This document shows, piece after piece, positions 43,550 to 53,091 of a stretch of DNA of 64,000 nucleotides (the stretch's first letter is position 1; each line of letters opens with the position of its first letter). The stretch comes from Aureimonas flava (GTDB lineage Bacteria; Pseudomonadota; Alphaproteobacteria; Rhizobiales; Rhizobiaceae): positions 62,001-126,000 of the forward strand of contig NZ_QYRN01000006.1 of assembly GCF_003583935.1 (NCBI RefSeq). The letters are read 5' to 3'. Under the pieces are notes generated by a model that had not been told where the DNA came from, did not search any database, and saw nothing but the letters and a program-made list of their open reading frames with translations. The position numbers were made by a program, and so were the translations under genes.

Positions 43550-44307
43550 ACTTCCACGCGATCCGGTCCATCTACCTCTTCGAGATGGCGCGCGCCTGGC
43601 GCACCCTGCTCCAGAGCCTCGTCGCCCCGGTGATCTCGACGTCGCTGTATTTCGTGGTCTTCGGCTCGGCCATCGGCTCGCGCATGGAGGCGATCGAGGG
43701 CGTGTCCTACGGCGCCTTCATCGTGCCCGGCCTGATCATGCTCTCGCTGCTCACGCAGAGCATCTCCAACGCCTCCTTCGGCATCTATTTCCCGAAGTTC
43801 ACCGGCACGATCTACGAGATCTTGTCGGCCCCCGTCTCGGCCATCGAGATCGCGCTCGCCTATGTGGGGGCGGCGGCGACCAAGTCGGTGATCCTGGGGC
43901 TGATCATCCTGGCGACGGCCTCGCTCTTCGTGCCGCTGCGCATCGAGCATCCGGGCTTCATGCTCGCCTTCCTGGTGCTCACGGCCGTGACCTTCAGCCT
44001 CCTCGGCTTCATCATCGGCATTTGGGCGGAGGGGTTCGAGAAGCTGCAGATCGTGCCGCTCCTGATCGTAACGCCGCTGACCTTCCTGGGCGGCAGCTTC
44101 TATTCCATCTCGATGCTTCCGCCCGTGTGGCGCACGGTGACGCTGTTCAATCCGGTGGTCTACCTGGTGAGCGGCTTCCGCTGGAGCTTCTACGGCACGT
44201 CGGACGTCGGCGTCGGCATCAGCCTGGCGGCGACGATCGGCTTCATGCTCCTGTGCATCGTGGGGATCTGGTGGATCTTCCGCACCGGCTGGCGCATCCG
44301 GCCCTGA
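43546..44307 (+). CDS. ABC-2 type transporter permease (YadH/NodJ-like)
   Basis: 253 residues with six membrane segments, an [21 protein letters not shown]-terminal region (about 12-31) and the ABC-2 signature [17 protein letters not shown] (about 204-220). It pairs with the preceding ATPase, whose stop codon it overlaps. The NodIJ/YadGH family exports lipo-oligosaccharides or other lipid-linked molecules; the substrate is not known. A strong terminator follows 31 bp downstream. Confidence 0.9.
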
Positions 44308-44337
44308 TCGCGTCGCGTCGCGTCGAGGACAGGAAAG

Positions 44338-44375
44338 CGAAACGGCCGCCGCATCGAGATGCGGCGGCCGTTTCG
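44338..44375. terminator. Strong bidirectional terminator
   Basis: A perfect 17-bp stem (arms 44338-44354 and 44359-44375) with a CGAG loop sits between two convergent genes. The outer AAA/TTT on the arms supplies U-tracts in both directions. It would stop the ABC exporter operon from the left and the small repeat-protein gene from the right. Confidence 0.9.
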
Positions 44376-44396
44376 GTTGTATCGGTTGCGCGTCGC

Positions 44397-44780
44397 TTAC
44401 TGGACGGGGGCGACCGTGTCGTCGCCGGCGCTGGTGCCCGGCACCGGAACCGACGTGTCGCGGGGAACCGGGGTCGCGTCGTTCGGCACCACCACGGTGC
44501 TCGCGGCGCCGGCCGGGATGGCCGACCCGATACCGGACGTGTTGCCCGGAACCGGGATCGAGCTCGTCGCCGCGTCGGTCGAGGCCGGCGGCGCGTCGGT
44601 GCCGGTCACCACCTGGGAGGCCTGATCCGCCGGGATGACGCTGTCCATGCCCGCGCTGGTGCCCGGAACCGGGACCCCGCTGGAGTTCTGCGGGGTGTCG
44701 ACGGACGGGGCGGACTGTGCGAGGGCCGCGCCGCCCGAGAGGGCCAGGGCCGAAACTGCAGCGAGAATAGTGAGCTTCAT
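44397..44780 (-). CDS. Small exported protein with VPVPGTSAG-type repeats
   Basis: 127 residues with a Sec signal (about 1-22, cleaved near ALAQS). The mature part, rich in Ser, Thr, Ala, Pro and Val, holds three imperfect repeats, at about 34-57 (SGVPVPGTSAGMDSVIPA), 73-97 (SSIPVPGNTSGIGSAIPA) and 110-127 (SVPVPGTSAGDD). No Cys and few charged residues, so it is likely disordered and periplasmic or secreted. GAAAGGA ribosome site 8 nt before ATG. No family recognised. Confidence 0.7.
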   Translation of the reverse strand: MKLTILAAVSALALSGGAALAQSAPSVDTPQNSSGVPVPGTSAGMDSVIPADQASQVVTGTDAPPASTDAATSSIPVPGNTSGIGSAIPAGAASTVVVPNDATPVPRDTSVPVPGTSAGDDTVAPVQ

Positions 44781-45097
44781 GGTTCAATCCTTTCGTGTTG
44801 CCCCATGAAGCGGTTCCACCCCTTCCGCGTTCCAGTCGCGTGCAAGTTTTTTTTGGAAGGCCTTTCTCGCCGTATCCCCTGACGGCCGGGCCATGCGATC
44901 GGTTGGCGGCTGCCGGAATGGCATGGGGGTCTCGCGGCAGGCGGGTGGGAGGTCGGGGCGAAACGTGCCATCGTCCGCCGGCGCGCGCCGGGAGGAGACG
45001 GCCGCGCGGCGCCGTCGGCCCGCCGGGCAGCGTCCCGATGCGGGCGTGCAACCCAATGGACCCGGCCGCCGCCTCGAAAGCAGGGAGGAGAAGCGCG
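44781..45097. other. 317-bp gene-free region
   Basis: Between the small repeat protein and the sugar isomerase. It should hold divergent promoters for both. A run of eight T (44847-44854) is the only low-complexity feature. A 90-codon minus-strand frame here uses A/T-ending codons unlike the genome and was not accepted. A GGAGGAG ribosome site for the isomerase lies at its right end. Confidence 0.6.
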
Positions 45098-46156
45098 ATG
45101 AGGACCATCAAGGGGCCGGGGATCTTCCTGGCGCAGTTCGCAGGCGACGAGGCGCCCTTCGATTCGCTCGACGCCATCTGCGGCTGGGCCGCCGGCCACG
45201 GCTACCGGGGTGTGCAGATCCCGACCTGGGACGCGCGCCTCTTCGACCTTCGCAAGGCGTCCGAATCCAAGGACTACTGCGACGAGATCGCCGGCGTCGT
45301 GGCCGGCCACGGCCTCGCGATCACCGAACTCTCGACGCATCTCCAGGGCCAGCTCGTCGCCGTCCATCCCGCCTACGACGAGGCGTTCGACGGCTTCGCG
45401 GCGCCCGAGGTCCGCGGCCGACCGGCCGCCCGTCAGGAATGGGCGGCGGACCAGGTGCGGCGCGCGCTGACCGCCTCGCGCCATCTCGGCCTGCGGGCGC
45501 ACGCCACCTTCTCGGGCGCGCTAGCCTGGCCCTACGTGTACCCCTGGCCGCAGCGCCCGGCGGGCCTCGTGGAGACGGCCTTCGACGAGCTGGCGCGCCG
45601 GTGGCGCCCGATCCTCGACCACGCGGAGAGCGAGGGCGTCGACATCGCCTACGAGATCCATCCGGGCGAGGATCTTCACGACGGGGCGTCCTACGAGATG
45701 TTCCTGGAGCGCGTCGGCGGCCACGCGCGGGCGAACCTTCTCTACGATCCGTCGCATTTCGTGCTGCAGGCGCTCGACTACCTCGCCTTCATCGACATCT
45801 ACGCCGACCGCATCCGCGCCTTTCACGCCAAGGACGCCGAATTCAACCCGACCGGGCGGCAGGGTGTCTACGGCGGCTTCCAGTCCTGGGCGGACCGTGC
45901 CGGCCGCTTCCGCTCGCTGGGCGACGGGCAGGTGGATTTCGGCGCCGTGTTCTCCAAGTTGACGGAGGCCGGCTTCGACGGCTGGGCGGTGCTGGAGTGG
46001 GAATGCGCCCTCAAGCACCCGGAGCAGGGGGCCGCCGAGGGCGCGCCCTTCATCGCCGCCCACATCATCCGCGTGACCGAGCGTGCCTTCGACGACTTCG
46101 CGGGCGCCGGCACCGACGAGGCCGCCAACCGCCGCATGCTCGGCCTGGAACGCTAA
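45098..46156 (+). CDS. Sugar phosphate isomerase/epimerase (xylose isomerase-like TIM barrel)
   Basis: 352 residues of the COG1082 TIM-barrel family. Visible metal-ligand and active-site segments are AYEIHPGEDLHD (about 184-195), NLLYDPSHFVLQ (about 213), IRAFHAKDAEF (about 240), and a late VLEWECALKHPEQG (about 300). Such enzymes isomerise or epimerise keto-sugars, or act on inososes and 3-keto-glycosides. GGAGGAG site before ATG. It precedes a Gfo/Idh dehydrogenase by 11 bp, a common pairing in oxidised-sugar catabolism. The exact substrate is unknown. Confidence 0.85.
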   Translation: MRTIKGPGIFLAQFAGDEAPFDSLDAICGWAAGHGYRGVQIPTWDARLFDLRKASESKDYCDEIAGVVAGHGLAITELSTHLQGQLVAVHPAYDEAFDGFAAPEVRGRPAARQEWAADQVRRALTASRHLGLRAHATFSGALAWPYVYPWPQRPAGLVETAFDELARRWRPILDHAESEGVDIAYEIHPGEDLHDGASYEMFLERVGGHARANLLYDPSHFVLQALDYLAFIDIYADRIRAFHAKDAEFNPTGRQGVYGGFQSWADRAGRFRSLGDGQVDFGAVFSKLTEAGFDGWAVLEWECALKHPEQGAAEGAPFIAAHIIRVTERAFDDFAGAGTDEAANRRMLGLER

Positions 46157-46167
46157 GGGAGGCACCG

Positions 46168-47346
46168 ATGGCCATCGAGGCAGGCAGAGGATCCGAGGGC
46201 GGCGCGCGCCGCATCCGGCTCGGCATGGTGGGCGGCGGGCAGGGCGCCTTCATCGGCGCGGTGCACCGCATCGCCGCCCGGCTCGACGACCGCTACGAGC
46301 TCGTGGCGGGCGCCCTGTCGTCCGACGCGGAGCGCGCGCGCGCCTCGGGCGCGGCACTGGGGCTGGCCGCCGACCGTTCCTACGAGAGCTTCGCCGAGAT
46401 GGCGCGGGCGGAAGCGGCGCGTCCCGACGGTGTCGAGGTCGTGTCGATCGTCACCCCCAACCACATGCACGCGCCCGCCGCCCGCGCCTTCCTGGAAGCG
46501 GGCATCCACGTCATCTGCGACAAGCCGCTGGCGGTCTCCGTGGCCGAGGCGGAGGAACTCGTGGCGTTGCGCGAGCGCAGCGGGCGCATCTTCGCGCTCA
46601 CCCACAACTACACCGGCTATCCGCTGATCCGGCAGGCCCGGGCGCTGGTGGAGGCGTGTGAGCTCGGCGACATCCGCCTCGTGCAGATGGAATACGCGCA
46701 GGACTGGCTCGCCGAGCGCGTCGAGGCCGGCGGCTCCAAGCAGGCCGAATGGCGCACCGATCCGCAGCGCTCGGGCGCCGGCGGATGCATCGGCGACATC
46801 GGCACCCATGCCTACAACCTCGGCGCCTTCGTATCCGGCCTCGCCACGCGCGAACTCCTGGCCGAGCTCACCACCTTCGTGGAGGGCCGGGCCCTGGACG
46901 ACGACGTGCGCGTGCTGCTGCGCTACCACGGGGGCGCCAAGGGCGTGCTGTGGGCGAGCCAGGTCGCCGTGGGCAAGGAGAACGCCCTGCGGCTCCAGGT
47001 GTTCGGCACGAGGGGCGGCCTGGAATGGTGCCAGGAAAACCCCAACCAGCTCTGGTTCTCGCGCTTCGGCGAGCCCCGCCAGCTCCTGACGCGCAACGGT
47101 GCGGGCACCCTGCCGGCAGCCGCCCGTGTCTGCCGCATCCCGCCGGGCCACCCGGAGGGCTACCTCGAGGGCTTCGCCAACATCTACGGCGAGGTGGCCG
47201 AGGCGATCCTCGCCGCGCGCGAGGGCCGGGCCCCCGACGACGCCGTCACCTTTCCGACCGTGGAGGACGGGCTGGCCGGCATGCGCTTCATCGAGGCGGC
47301 GGTCGCCTCCTCGCGCGCCGGCAGCGTCTGGACGCCGGTCGGTTGA
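46168..47346 (+). CDS. Gfo/Idh/MocA family oxidoreductase
   Basis: 392 residues. The NAD(P) site LGMVGGGQGAFIGAVHR is at about 18-34, CDKPLAVSVAEAEEL (about 113) carries the conserved Lys, and the active-site region SGAGGCIGDIGTHAYNL (about 201-217) holds the catalytic His. It oxidises a sugar or inositol-type hydroxyl. Translation follows the isomerase by 11 bp with GGGAGG before ATG. Probably provides the keto-sugar substrate for the isomerase, or the reverse. Confidence 0.9.
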   Translation: MAIEAGRGSEGGARRIRLGMVGGGQGAFIGAVHRIAARLDDRYELVAGALSSDAERARASGAALGLAADRSYESFAEMARAEAARPDGVEVVSIVTPNHMHAPAARAFLEAGIHVICDKPLAVSVAEAEELVALRERSGRIFALTHNYTGYPLIRQARALVEACELGDIRLVQMEYAQDWLAERVEAGGSKQAEWRTDPQRSGAGGCIGDIGTHAYNLGAFVSGLATRELLAELTTFVEGRALDDDVRVLLRYHGGAKGVLWASQVAVGKENALRLQVFGTRGGLEWCQENPNQLWFSRFGEPRQLLTRNGAGTLPAAARVCRIPPGHPEGYLEGFANIYGEVAEAILAAREGRAPDDAVTFPTVEDGLAGMRFIEAAVASSRAGSVWTPVG

Positions 47347-47388
47347 CGGCCACGTTCTGCGGGTTGTGCGAACTCGCGCAGGACGATT

Positions 47389-47406
47389 GATTTGGTCCGA
47401 CAAATC
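47389..47406. promoter_or_regulatory. GntR/FCD-like operator before sugar ABC operon
   Basis: GATTTG-N6-CAAATC is a perfect 6-bp inverted repeat. The inner TGGTCCGACAA fits the TNGTNNNACNA pattern of FadR/FCD-type GntR regulators. It lies 83-100 nt upstream of the ABC ATPase start and 42 nt after the dehydrogenase stop, so the transporter genes may have their own regulated promoter. No GntR gene is in the window. Confidence 0.5.
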
Positions 47407-47488
47407 GACAAGCTTGCGTGAACGAGGCGCTGTGGCGGGCCTAGGGATCTGGGAGGATCCCCCGCCGGCGTCCGGGGAGGAAGGCAGG

Positions 47489-49044
<1,556 letters not shown>

Positions 49045-49048
<4 letters not shown>

Positions 49049-50043
49049 CCGACGCCGCTTCGCCCGCCAAGCCGCCCGCGCGGACCCGCGAGATCGACCT
49101 TCGGGCGGTCGCGCCCTTCGTGGCGCTCGCCGCGCTGCTCGTCTTCGGGGCGCTGGTGAACCCGAACTTCCTCGGCCTCGACAACCTGTCCAACGTGGTC
49201 ACCCGCTCGGCCTTCATCGCCATCGTCGCGGTGGGCGCGACCTTCGTGATATCGGCGGGCGGGCTGGACCTCTCGGTCGGCTCCATGGCGGCCTTCGTGG
49301 CCGGCACCATGATCCTGATCCTGAACGCGGCGCCGCTGGAGGGCGCGGTGCCGACCATCGCGCTCGGCATGCTCGCCGCGCTCGGCGTCGGCGCCCTGTG
49401 CGGCCTCGCCAACGGGCTCGTCACGACGCTCGGTCGCATCGAGCCCTTCATCGTCACCCTCGGCACGATGGGCATCTTCCGGGCGCTCACCATCTGGCTG
49501 GCCGAAGGCGGCTCGATCGCCCTGCGCTCGCAGGAACTGCGCGCCGCCTACCGGCCGATCTATTTCGGCAGCGTCCTTGGCGTGCCGGTGCCGGTGGTCG
49601 CCTTCCTCGCCGTCGCCGCGCTCGGCGCCTTCGTGCTCTATCGCACGCGCTTCGGGCGGCACGTCATGGCGGTGGGCTCCAGCGAGGACGTGGCGCGCTA
49701 TTCCGGCATCCGCGTCGACCGCGTGCGCACGGTCACCTACGTCATCCAGGGCCTGTGCGTGGCGCTGGCCGTCCTGGTCTACGTGCCGCGCCTCGGCGCC
49801 GCGACGGCGACCACGGGTCTTCTCTGGGAACTCCAGGCGATCACGGCCGTCGTCATCGGCGGCACGGCGCTGCGCGGCGGCGTCGGCCGTGTCTGGGGCA
49901 CGGTCTGCGGCGCGCTGATCCTGGAGCTCGTCGGCAACATCATGGTCCTGTCGGACCTCGTCAGCGAATATCTCATCGGCGCGGTGCAGGGGGCGATCAT
50001 CATCCTGGCGATGCTGATCCAGCGTTCCCTGGCGCGGCGGTGA
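49045..50043 (+). CDS. Sugar ABC transporter permease (RbsC-like, CUT2)
   Basis: 332 residues, about eight to ten membrane segments. The CUT2 permease marks SAGGLDLSVGSMAAFVAG (about 70-87), CGLANGLVTTLGRIEPFIVTLG region (about 122) and VIGGTALRGGVGRVWGT (about 271) are all present. It is the single permease type that forms a homodimer with the double-NBD ATPase. Coupled to the ATPase gene. Confidence 0.93.
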
Positions 50044-50047
50044 GGGC

Positions 50048-50080
50048 GCGGGCGGCGCCCTGCCGGGGCGCGCCGCCCGC
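50048..50080 (+). other. Intercistronic hairpin before the sugar-binding protein gene
   Basis: A perfect 11-bp stem GCGGGCGGCGC / GCGCCGCCCGC with an 11-nt loop begins 4 nt after the permease stop and ends 36 nt before the binding-protein ATG. It lacks a T-run. It may separate decay rates of the permease and binding-protein portions of the mRNA. Confidence 0.6.
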
Positions 50081-50116
50081 CCGCGAGAAAGGGCTCCGGC
50101 TTCGGGAGGAACCATC

Positions 50117-51064
50117 ATGAAACGCATCGTCGCGGGGCTTGCCGCCCTGGCCGTCCTGTCCGCCGCCGGCCTCGCGTCGGCGCAGGACAAGACGCGCACC
50201 ATGGCCGTCTCCATCCCCGCCGCCGACCACGGCTGGACGGGCGGCGTCGTCTACCATGCCGAACGCGAGGCCAAGCTCCTGGAGGCGCGCTATCCCGGCC
50301 TCGACGTCGTGGTGAAGACCTCGCCGGACGGCGCCTCGCAGGCCAACGCGCTGGAGGACCTGACGGCGCAGGGCATCGACGCCCTGGTCACCCTGCCGCA
50401 CAATTCCGACGAGCTGACCGACCCGATCCGCCAGGTCAAGCAGGGCGGCGTCTTCGTCACCGTGGTGGACCGCGCCCTGTCCGACCCCACCATCCAGGAC
50501 CTCTACGTCGCGGGAGACAATCACGGCCTCGGCAAGGCGGCGGGCGAATACATGAAGCAGCGCATGGCGCAGGGCGGCGACGTCGTGGTGGTGCGCGGCC
50601 TGCCGATCGTGATCGACGAGGAGCGGCAGAAGGGCTTCGACGACGGCATCGCCGGGTCGAAGATCAACGTCCTCGACCGCCAGTTCGGCAACTGGTCGCG
50701 CGACGACGCCTTCCGCGTCATGCAGGACTATCTCGCCAAGTATCCGAAGATCGACGCGGTCTGGGCGCAGGACGACGACATGGTGGTCGGCATCCTGGAG
50801 GCGATCGCCCAGAGCGACCGCAAGGACATCCAGTTCGTGGTCGGCGGCGCCGGCATGAAGGAGATGATCCGGAAGGTGGCGGAGGGCGACGCGATGGTGC
50901 CGGTCGACGTGCTCTATCCGCCGGCGATGATCGCCACCGCGATGGACCTGACGGCGGCTGGCCTCTTCGACCAGAACCCGGTGCGCGGCAGCTACGTGCT
51001 CGACGCGACGCTGGTCACCAAGGACAACGCGCAGGAGTTCTACTACCCCGATTCGCCCTTCTGA
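50117..51064 (+). CDS. Sugar ABC transporter periplasmic binding protein (RbsB-like)
   Basis: 315 residues with a Sec signal (about 1-22, ending GLASAQ). The mature start RTMAVSIPAADHGWTGGVVYHA is typical of Peripla_BP_4 sugar-binding proteins, followed by GIDALVTLPHNSDELT and AVWAQDDDMVVGILEA. It captures the sugar for the ATPase and permease encoded just upstream. Being last and preceded by a hairpin, it is in the reversed order relative to the pot and fbp operons. The ligand is unknown. Confidence 0.9.
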   Translation: MKRIVAGLAALAVLSAAGLASAQDKTRTMAVSIPAADHGWTGGVVYHAEREAKLLEARYPGLDVVVKTSPDGASQANALEDLTAQGIDALVTLPHNSDELTDPIRQVKQGGVFVTVVDRALSDPTIQDLYVAGDNHGLGKAAGEYMKQRMAQGGDVVVVRGLPIVIDEERQKGFDDGIAGSKINVLDRQFGNWSRDDAFRVMQDYLAKYPKIDAVWAQDDDMVVGILEAIAQSDRKDIQFVVGGAGMKEMIRKVAEGDAMVPVDVLYPPAMIATAMDLTAAGLFDQNPVRGSYVLDATLVTKDNAQEFYYPDSPF

Positions 51065-51071
51065 GCGGCGC

Positions 51072-51097
51072 GGCGCGGCGGTGCCGGCCGCCGCGCC
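51072..51097 (+). terminator. Likely terminator of the sugar operon
   Basis: A 10-bp perfect stem GGCGCGGCGG / CCGCCGCGCC with a 6-nt loop starts 8 nt after the binding-protein stop. The downstream sequence has no T-run, so stopping may need Rho. Confidence 0.5.
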
Positions 51098-51190
51098 CCG
51101 TCGATCCGCCCCGCGCGCTGGCAATCGCGCGCGCGGCGGTCTACCTGTCGGCCCATCGTCCTGCGCGTCCGACCAGCGAAGTCTTCATCC

Positions 51191-51649
51191 ATGCTGACCA
51201 TGAAGGGCAAGTACGGCCTCAAGGCCATGCTGCATCTCGCCGAACTGCCCGAGGGCGAGCGTGCGCTCTCCGAGGAGATCGCAAGGGCCCACGGCATCTC
51301 CAAGAAGTTCCTCGACACCATCCTGGGCGAACTGCGCGTCGCGGGCATGATCCACGCCCGCAAGGGACGCGGCGGCGGCTACGCGCTGGCCCGGCCGCCC
51401 GCCGAGATCCGCGTCGGCCACATCCTGCGGGTTCTCGACGGTCCTTTGGCGCCCATTCCCTGCGCCAGCCGCACCGCCTATCGCCGCTGCGAGGACTGCC
51501 GCGACGAGCGGTCCTGCGCGGTGCGCCGGATCATGCTGGACGTGCGCAACGCGGTGTCGGCGGTGCTGGACGAGCGGACGCTGGCCGAGGCCGCCGGCGC
51601 GCCCGAAGCGCTCGAGCGCGCGGTACGCGAGCTCGCCATGGGCGCCTGA
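51191..51649 (+). CDS. Rrf2 family transcriptional regulator
   Basis: 152 residues. The winged-helix N-terminus MLTMKGKYGLKAMLHLAEL and the wing GMIHARKGRGGGYALARPP match Rrf2 regulators. Four cysteines follow in CASRTAYRRCEDCRDERSC (spacing C-x8-C-x2-C-x5-C), close to the three-Cys Fe-S site of IscR/RirA/NsrR but with one extra and different spacing. It probably senses iron-sulfur, redox or nitrosative signals. It stands as a single gene after the sugar operon; its targets are unknown. Confidence 0.88.
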   Translation: MLTMKGKYGLKAMLHLAELPEGERALSEEIARAHGISKKFLDTILGELRVAGMIHARKGRGGGYALARPPAEIRVGHILRVLDGPLAPIPCASRTAYRRCEDCRDERSCAVRRIMLDVRNAVSAVLDERTLAEAAGAPEALERAVRELAMGA

Positions 51650-51772
51650 GCCGCCGGGCGGCGGATCGCCTTTCCGCCTCCGCCGCGAAAAAGAGCATGG
51701 TTTGCGTGTGCGCCCCGCGCGCCCGACCTTAACCTCGGCGTGACATTGAAAGCCGACGAAAGGCCATGGCTC

Positions 51773-52408
51773 ATGACCGAGACCCTGATCGTCCCGGGCC
51801 TCAACGGCTCCCCCGCCGGACACTGGCAGCACCACTGGCTGGAGAGCGATCCTCGGGCCGCCCTGGTGGAGCAGTCCGACTGGGCCGAGCCGGTGCAGGC
51901 CGACTGGCTCCACGCGCTGGAGGCGGCGATCATGGCCAGCCGGCCGGGCGTGATCCTGGTCGCCCACAGCCTCGGCTGCGCGCTGGTGGCGGCGCTCGCC
52001 GGGCGCCCGGCCGCCTCGCATGTCGGGGGCGCGCTCCTGGTGGCGCCCGCCGATCTCGGCGCCCTCGCGCGCACGGTGCCGAGCGTCGCGCCCTTCGCCG
52101 ACACGGTGGGCGCGCGCCTGCCCTTCGCCTCCATCCTCGTCGCCAGCCGCAACGATCCCTACATGTCCTTCGACGGCGCGCGGCGCTGCGCCGCGACCTG
52201 GGGCTCCGCGCTGTTCGATCTGGGCGAGGCAGGGCACGTCAACATCGCGAGCGGCTTCGGTCCATGGCCGGACGCCGAGACGCTGGCGGGCGGGCTGCGC
52301 GGGCGCCCGGCGGTCGTGCCGCGCCCGCGGGGCCGGGCGCTGCCGACGCGCCGCCCGAGGCCGCTTCCGCGCATGGAGACGCCGGGCACCGGCATCGGGC
52401 TCGGCTGA
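51773..52408 (+). CDS. RBBP9/YdeN family alpha/beta hydrolase
   Basis: 211 residues. The family-defining start LIVPGLNGSPAGHWQHHWL (about 5-23) is followed by the nucleophile elbow VAHSLGC (about 62), Asp in ASRNDPYMS (about 124) and His in EAGHVNIASGFGPWP (about 149), a complete Ser-Asp-His triad. The ATG at 51773 was preferred to an upstream GTG at 51740. A C-terminal Pro/Arg-rich tail of about 35 residues is unusual. Substrate unknown. Confidence 0.87.
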   Translation: MTETLIVPGLNGSPAGHWQHHWLESDPRAALVEQSDWAEPVQADWLHALEAAIMASRPGVILVAHSLGCALVAALAGRPAASHVGGALLVAPADLGALARTVPSVAPFADTVGARLPFASILVASRNDPYMSFDGARRCAATWGSALFDLGEAGHVNIASGFGPWPDAETLAGGLRGRPAVVPRPRGRALPTRRPRPLPRMETPGTGIGLG

Positions 52409-52552
52409 GCGCCGGTCCGGGGGTTTCCATCCGTATCCCGCGCACCATTTAACTCTTCCAAAGCGCGGGTCCGGCTATGCTAGGCCGGGATGGAAACACC
52501 TTCATGAGATCGTGAGGCCCACTTGGGCCCGATCGGATGGACAGGCATCGGA

Positions 52553-52924
52553 ATGCACGAGGAAATGCAGGCAGGGTCGCGGAAGGTGGTGCTGGTCGTC
52601 GACGACGAGCCCCTGGTACGGCTGAACGCCGTCGACATGTTCGAGGAGATGGGCTTCGAGGTGCTGGAGGCCGCCGACGGCGCCGCCGCGCTGCGCGTGC
52701 TCGAGCGGCGGCCCGAGGTGGCGCTCCTGTTCAGCGACTGCCGGATGCCGGGGCTCTCGGGCCCCGAGCTCGCCCGGATCGTCGCCGAGCAGTATCCGCA
52801 GGTGCGCATCGTGCTGGTTTCGGGCTACGTCAACGTTCAGAAGCTCGACTGGCCCCTGCTGCCCAAGCCCTACGACGCCAACTCGCTGCGCAAGGTCGCG
52901 GGCGACATCGCCCCCGCCGCCTGA
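52553..52924 (+). CDS. Single-domain response regulator
   Basis: 123 residues, one receiver domain only. Acidic pair D17-D18 in VVDDEP, phosphoacceptor D62 in LLFSDCRMPG, Ser90 in LVSGYV and Lys105 in LLPKPYD. No output domain, so it acts by phosphotransfer or protein binding. Convergent with a large hybrid kinase 167 bp away, which may be its partner but could be independent. Followed by a hairpin terminator. Confidence 0.9.
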   Translation: MHEEMQAGSRKVVLVVDDEPLVRLNAVDMFEEMGFEVLEAADGAAALRVLERRPEVALLFSDCRMPGLSGPELARIVAEQYPQVRIVLVSGYVNVQKLDWPLLPKPYDANSLRKVAGDIAPAA

Positions 52925-52963
52925 GCGGCCCCCGCCGACGCCCCGCCGGGGCCGTCGTTCGAG

Positions 52964-53003
52964 GCCCGGACCGGGGCGCCGCGAGGCACCCGGCCGGGCT
53001 TTT
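52964..53003 (+). terminator. Rho-independent terminator after the response regulator gene
   Basis: Arms 52964-52975 and 52989-52999 form an 11-bp GC stem with one bulged A and a 13-nt loop, followed by TTTTCGCGTTT. It lies 40 nt after the response regulator stop. Confidence 0.7.
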
Positions 53004-53091
53004 CGCGTTTGGGCGCCCGCCCGGCGCTTCGACGTGAACATGCGGGGGCGGGCGCCATCGCGGGCCACGCCCCGCGGCGAGCCTTGCACCC

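Noticed and set aside
44309-44326. Short cgtcg tandem repeat next to the strong terminator
   Set aside because: Only about three units and inside a small gap; no sign of CRISPR or mobile origin.
44847-44854. Run of eight T in a gene-free region
   Set aside because: Only weak 4-bp stems precede it and no plus-strand gene ends here, so it was not called a terminator.
44784-45056. A 90-codon minus-strand frame directly ahead of the small repeat-protein gene, ending 3 nt before its ATG
   Set aside because: Its codons near the end (AAA, CTT, GCA, ACA, CGA) are unlike the GC-ending usage of real genes here, it spans a T8/A8 run, and no good ribosome site is seen.
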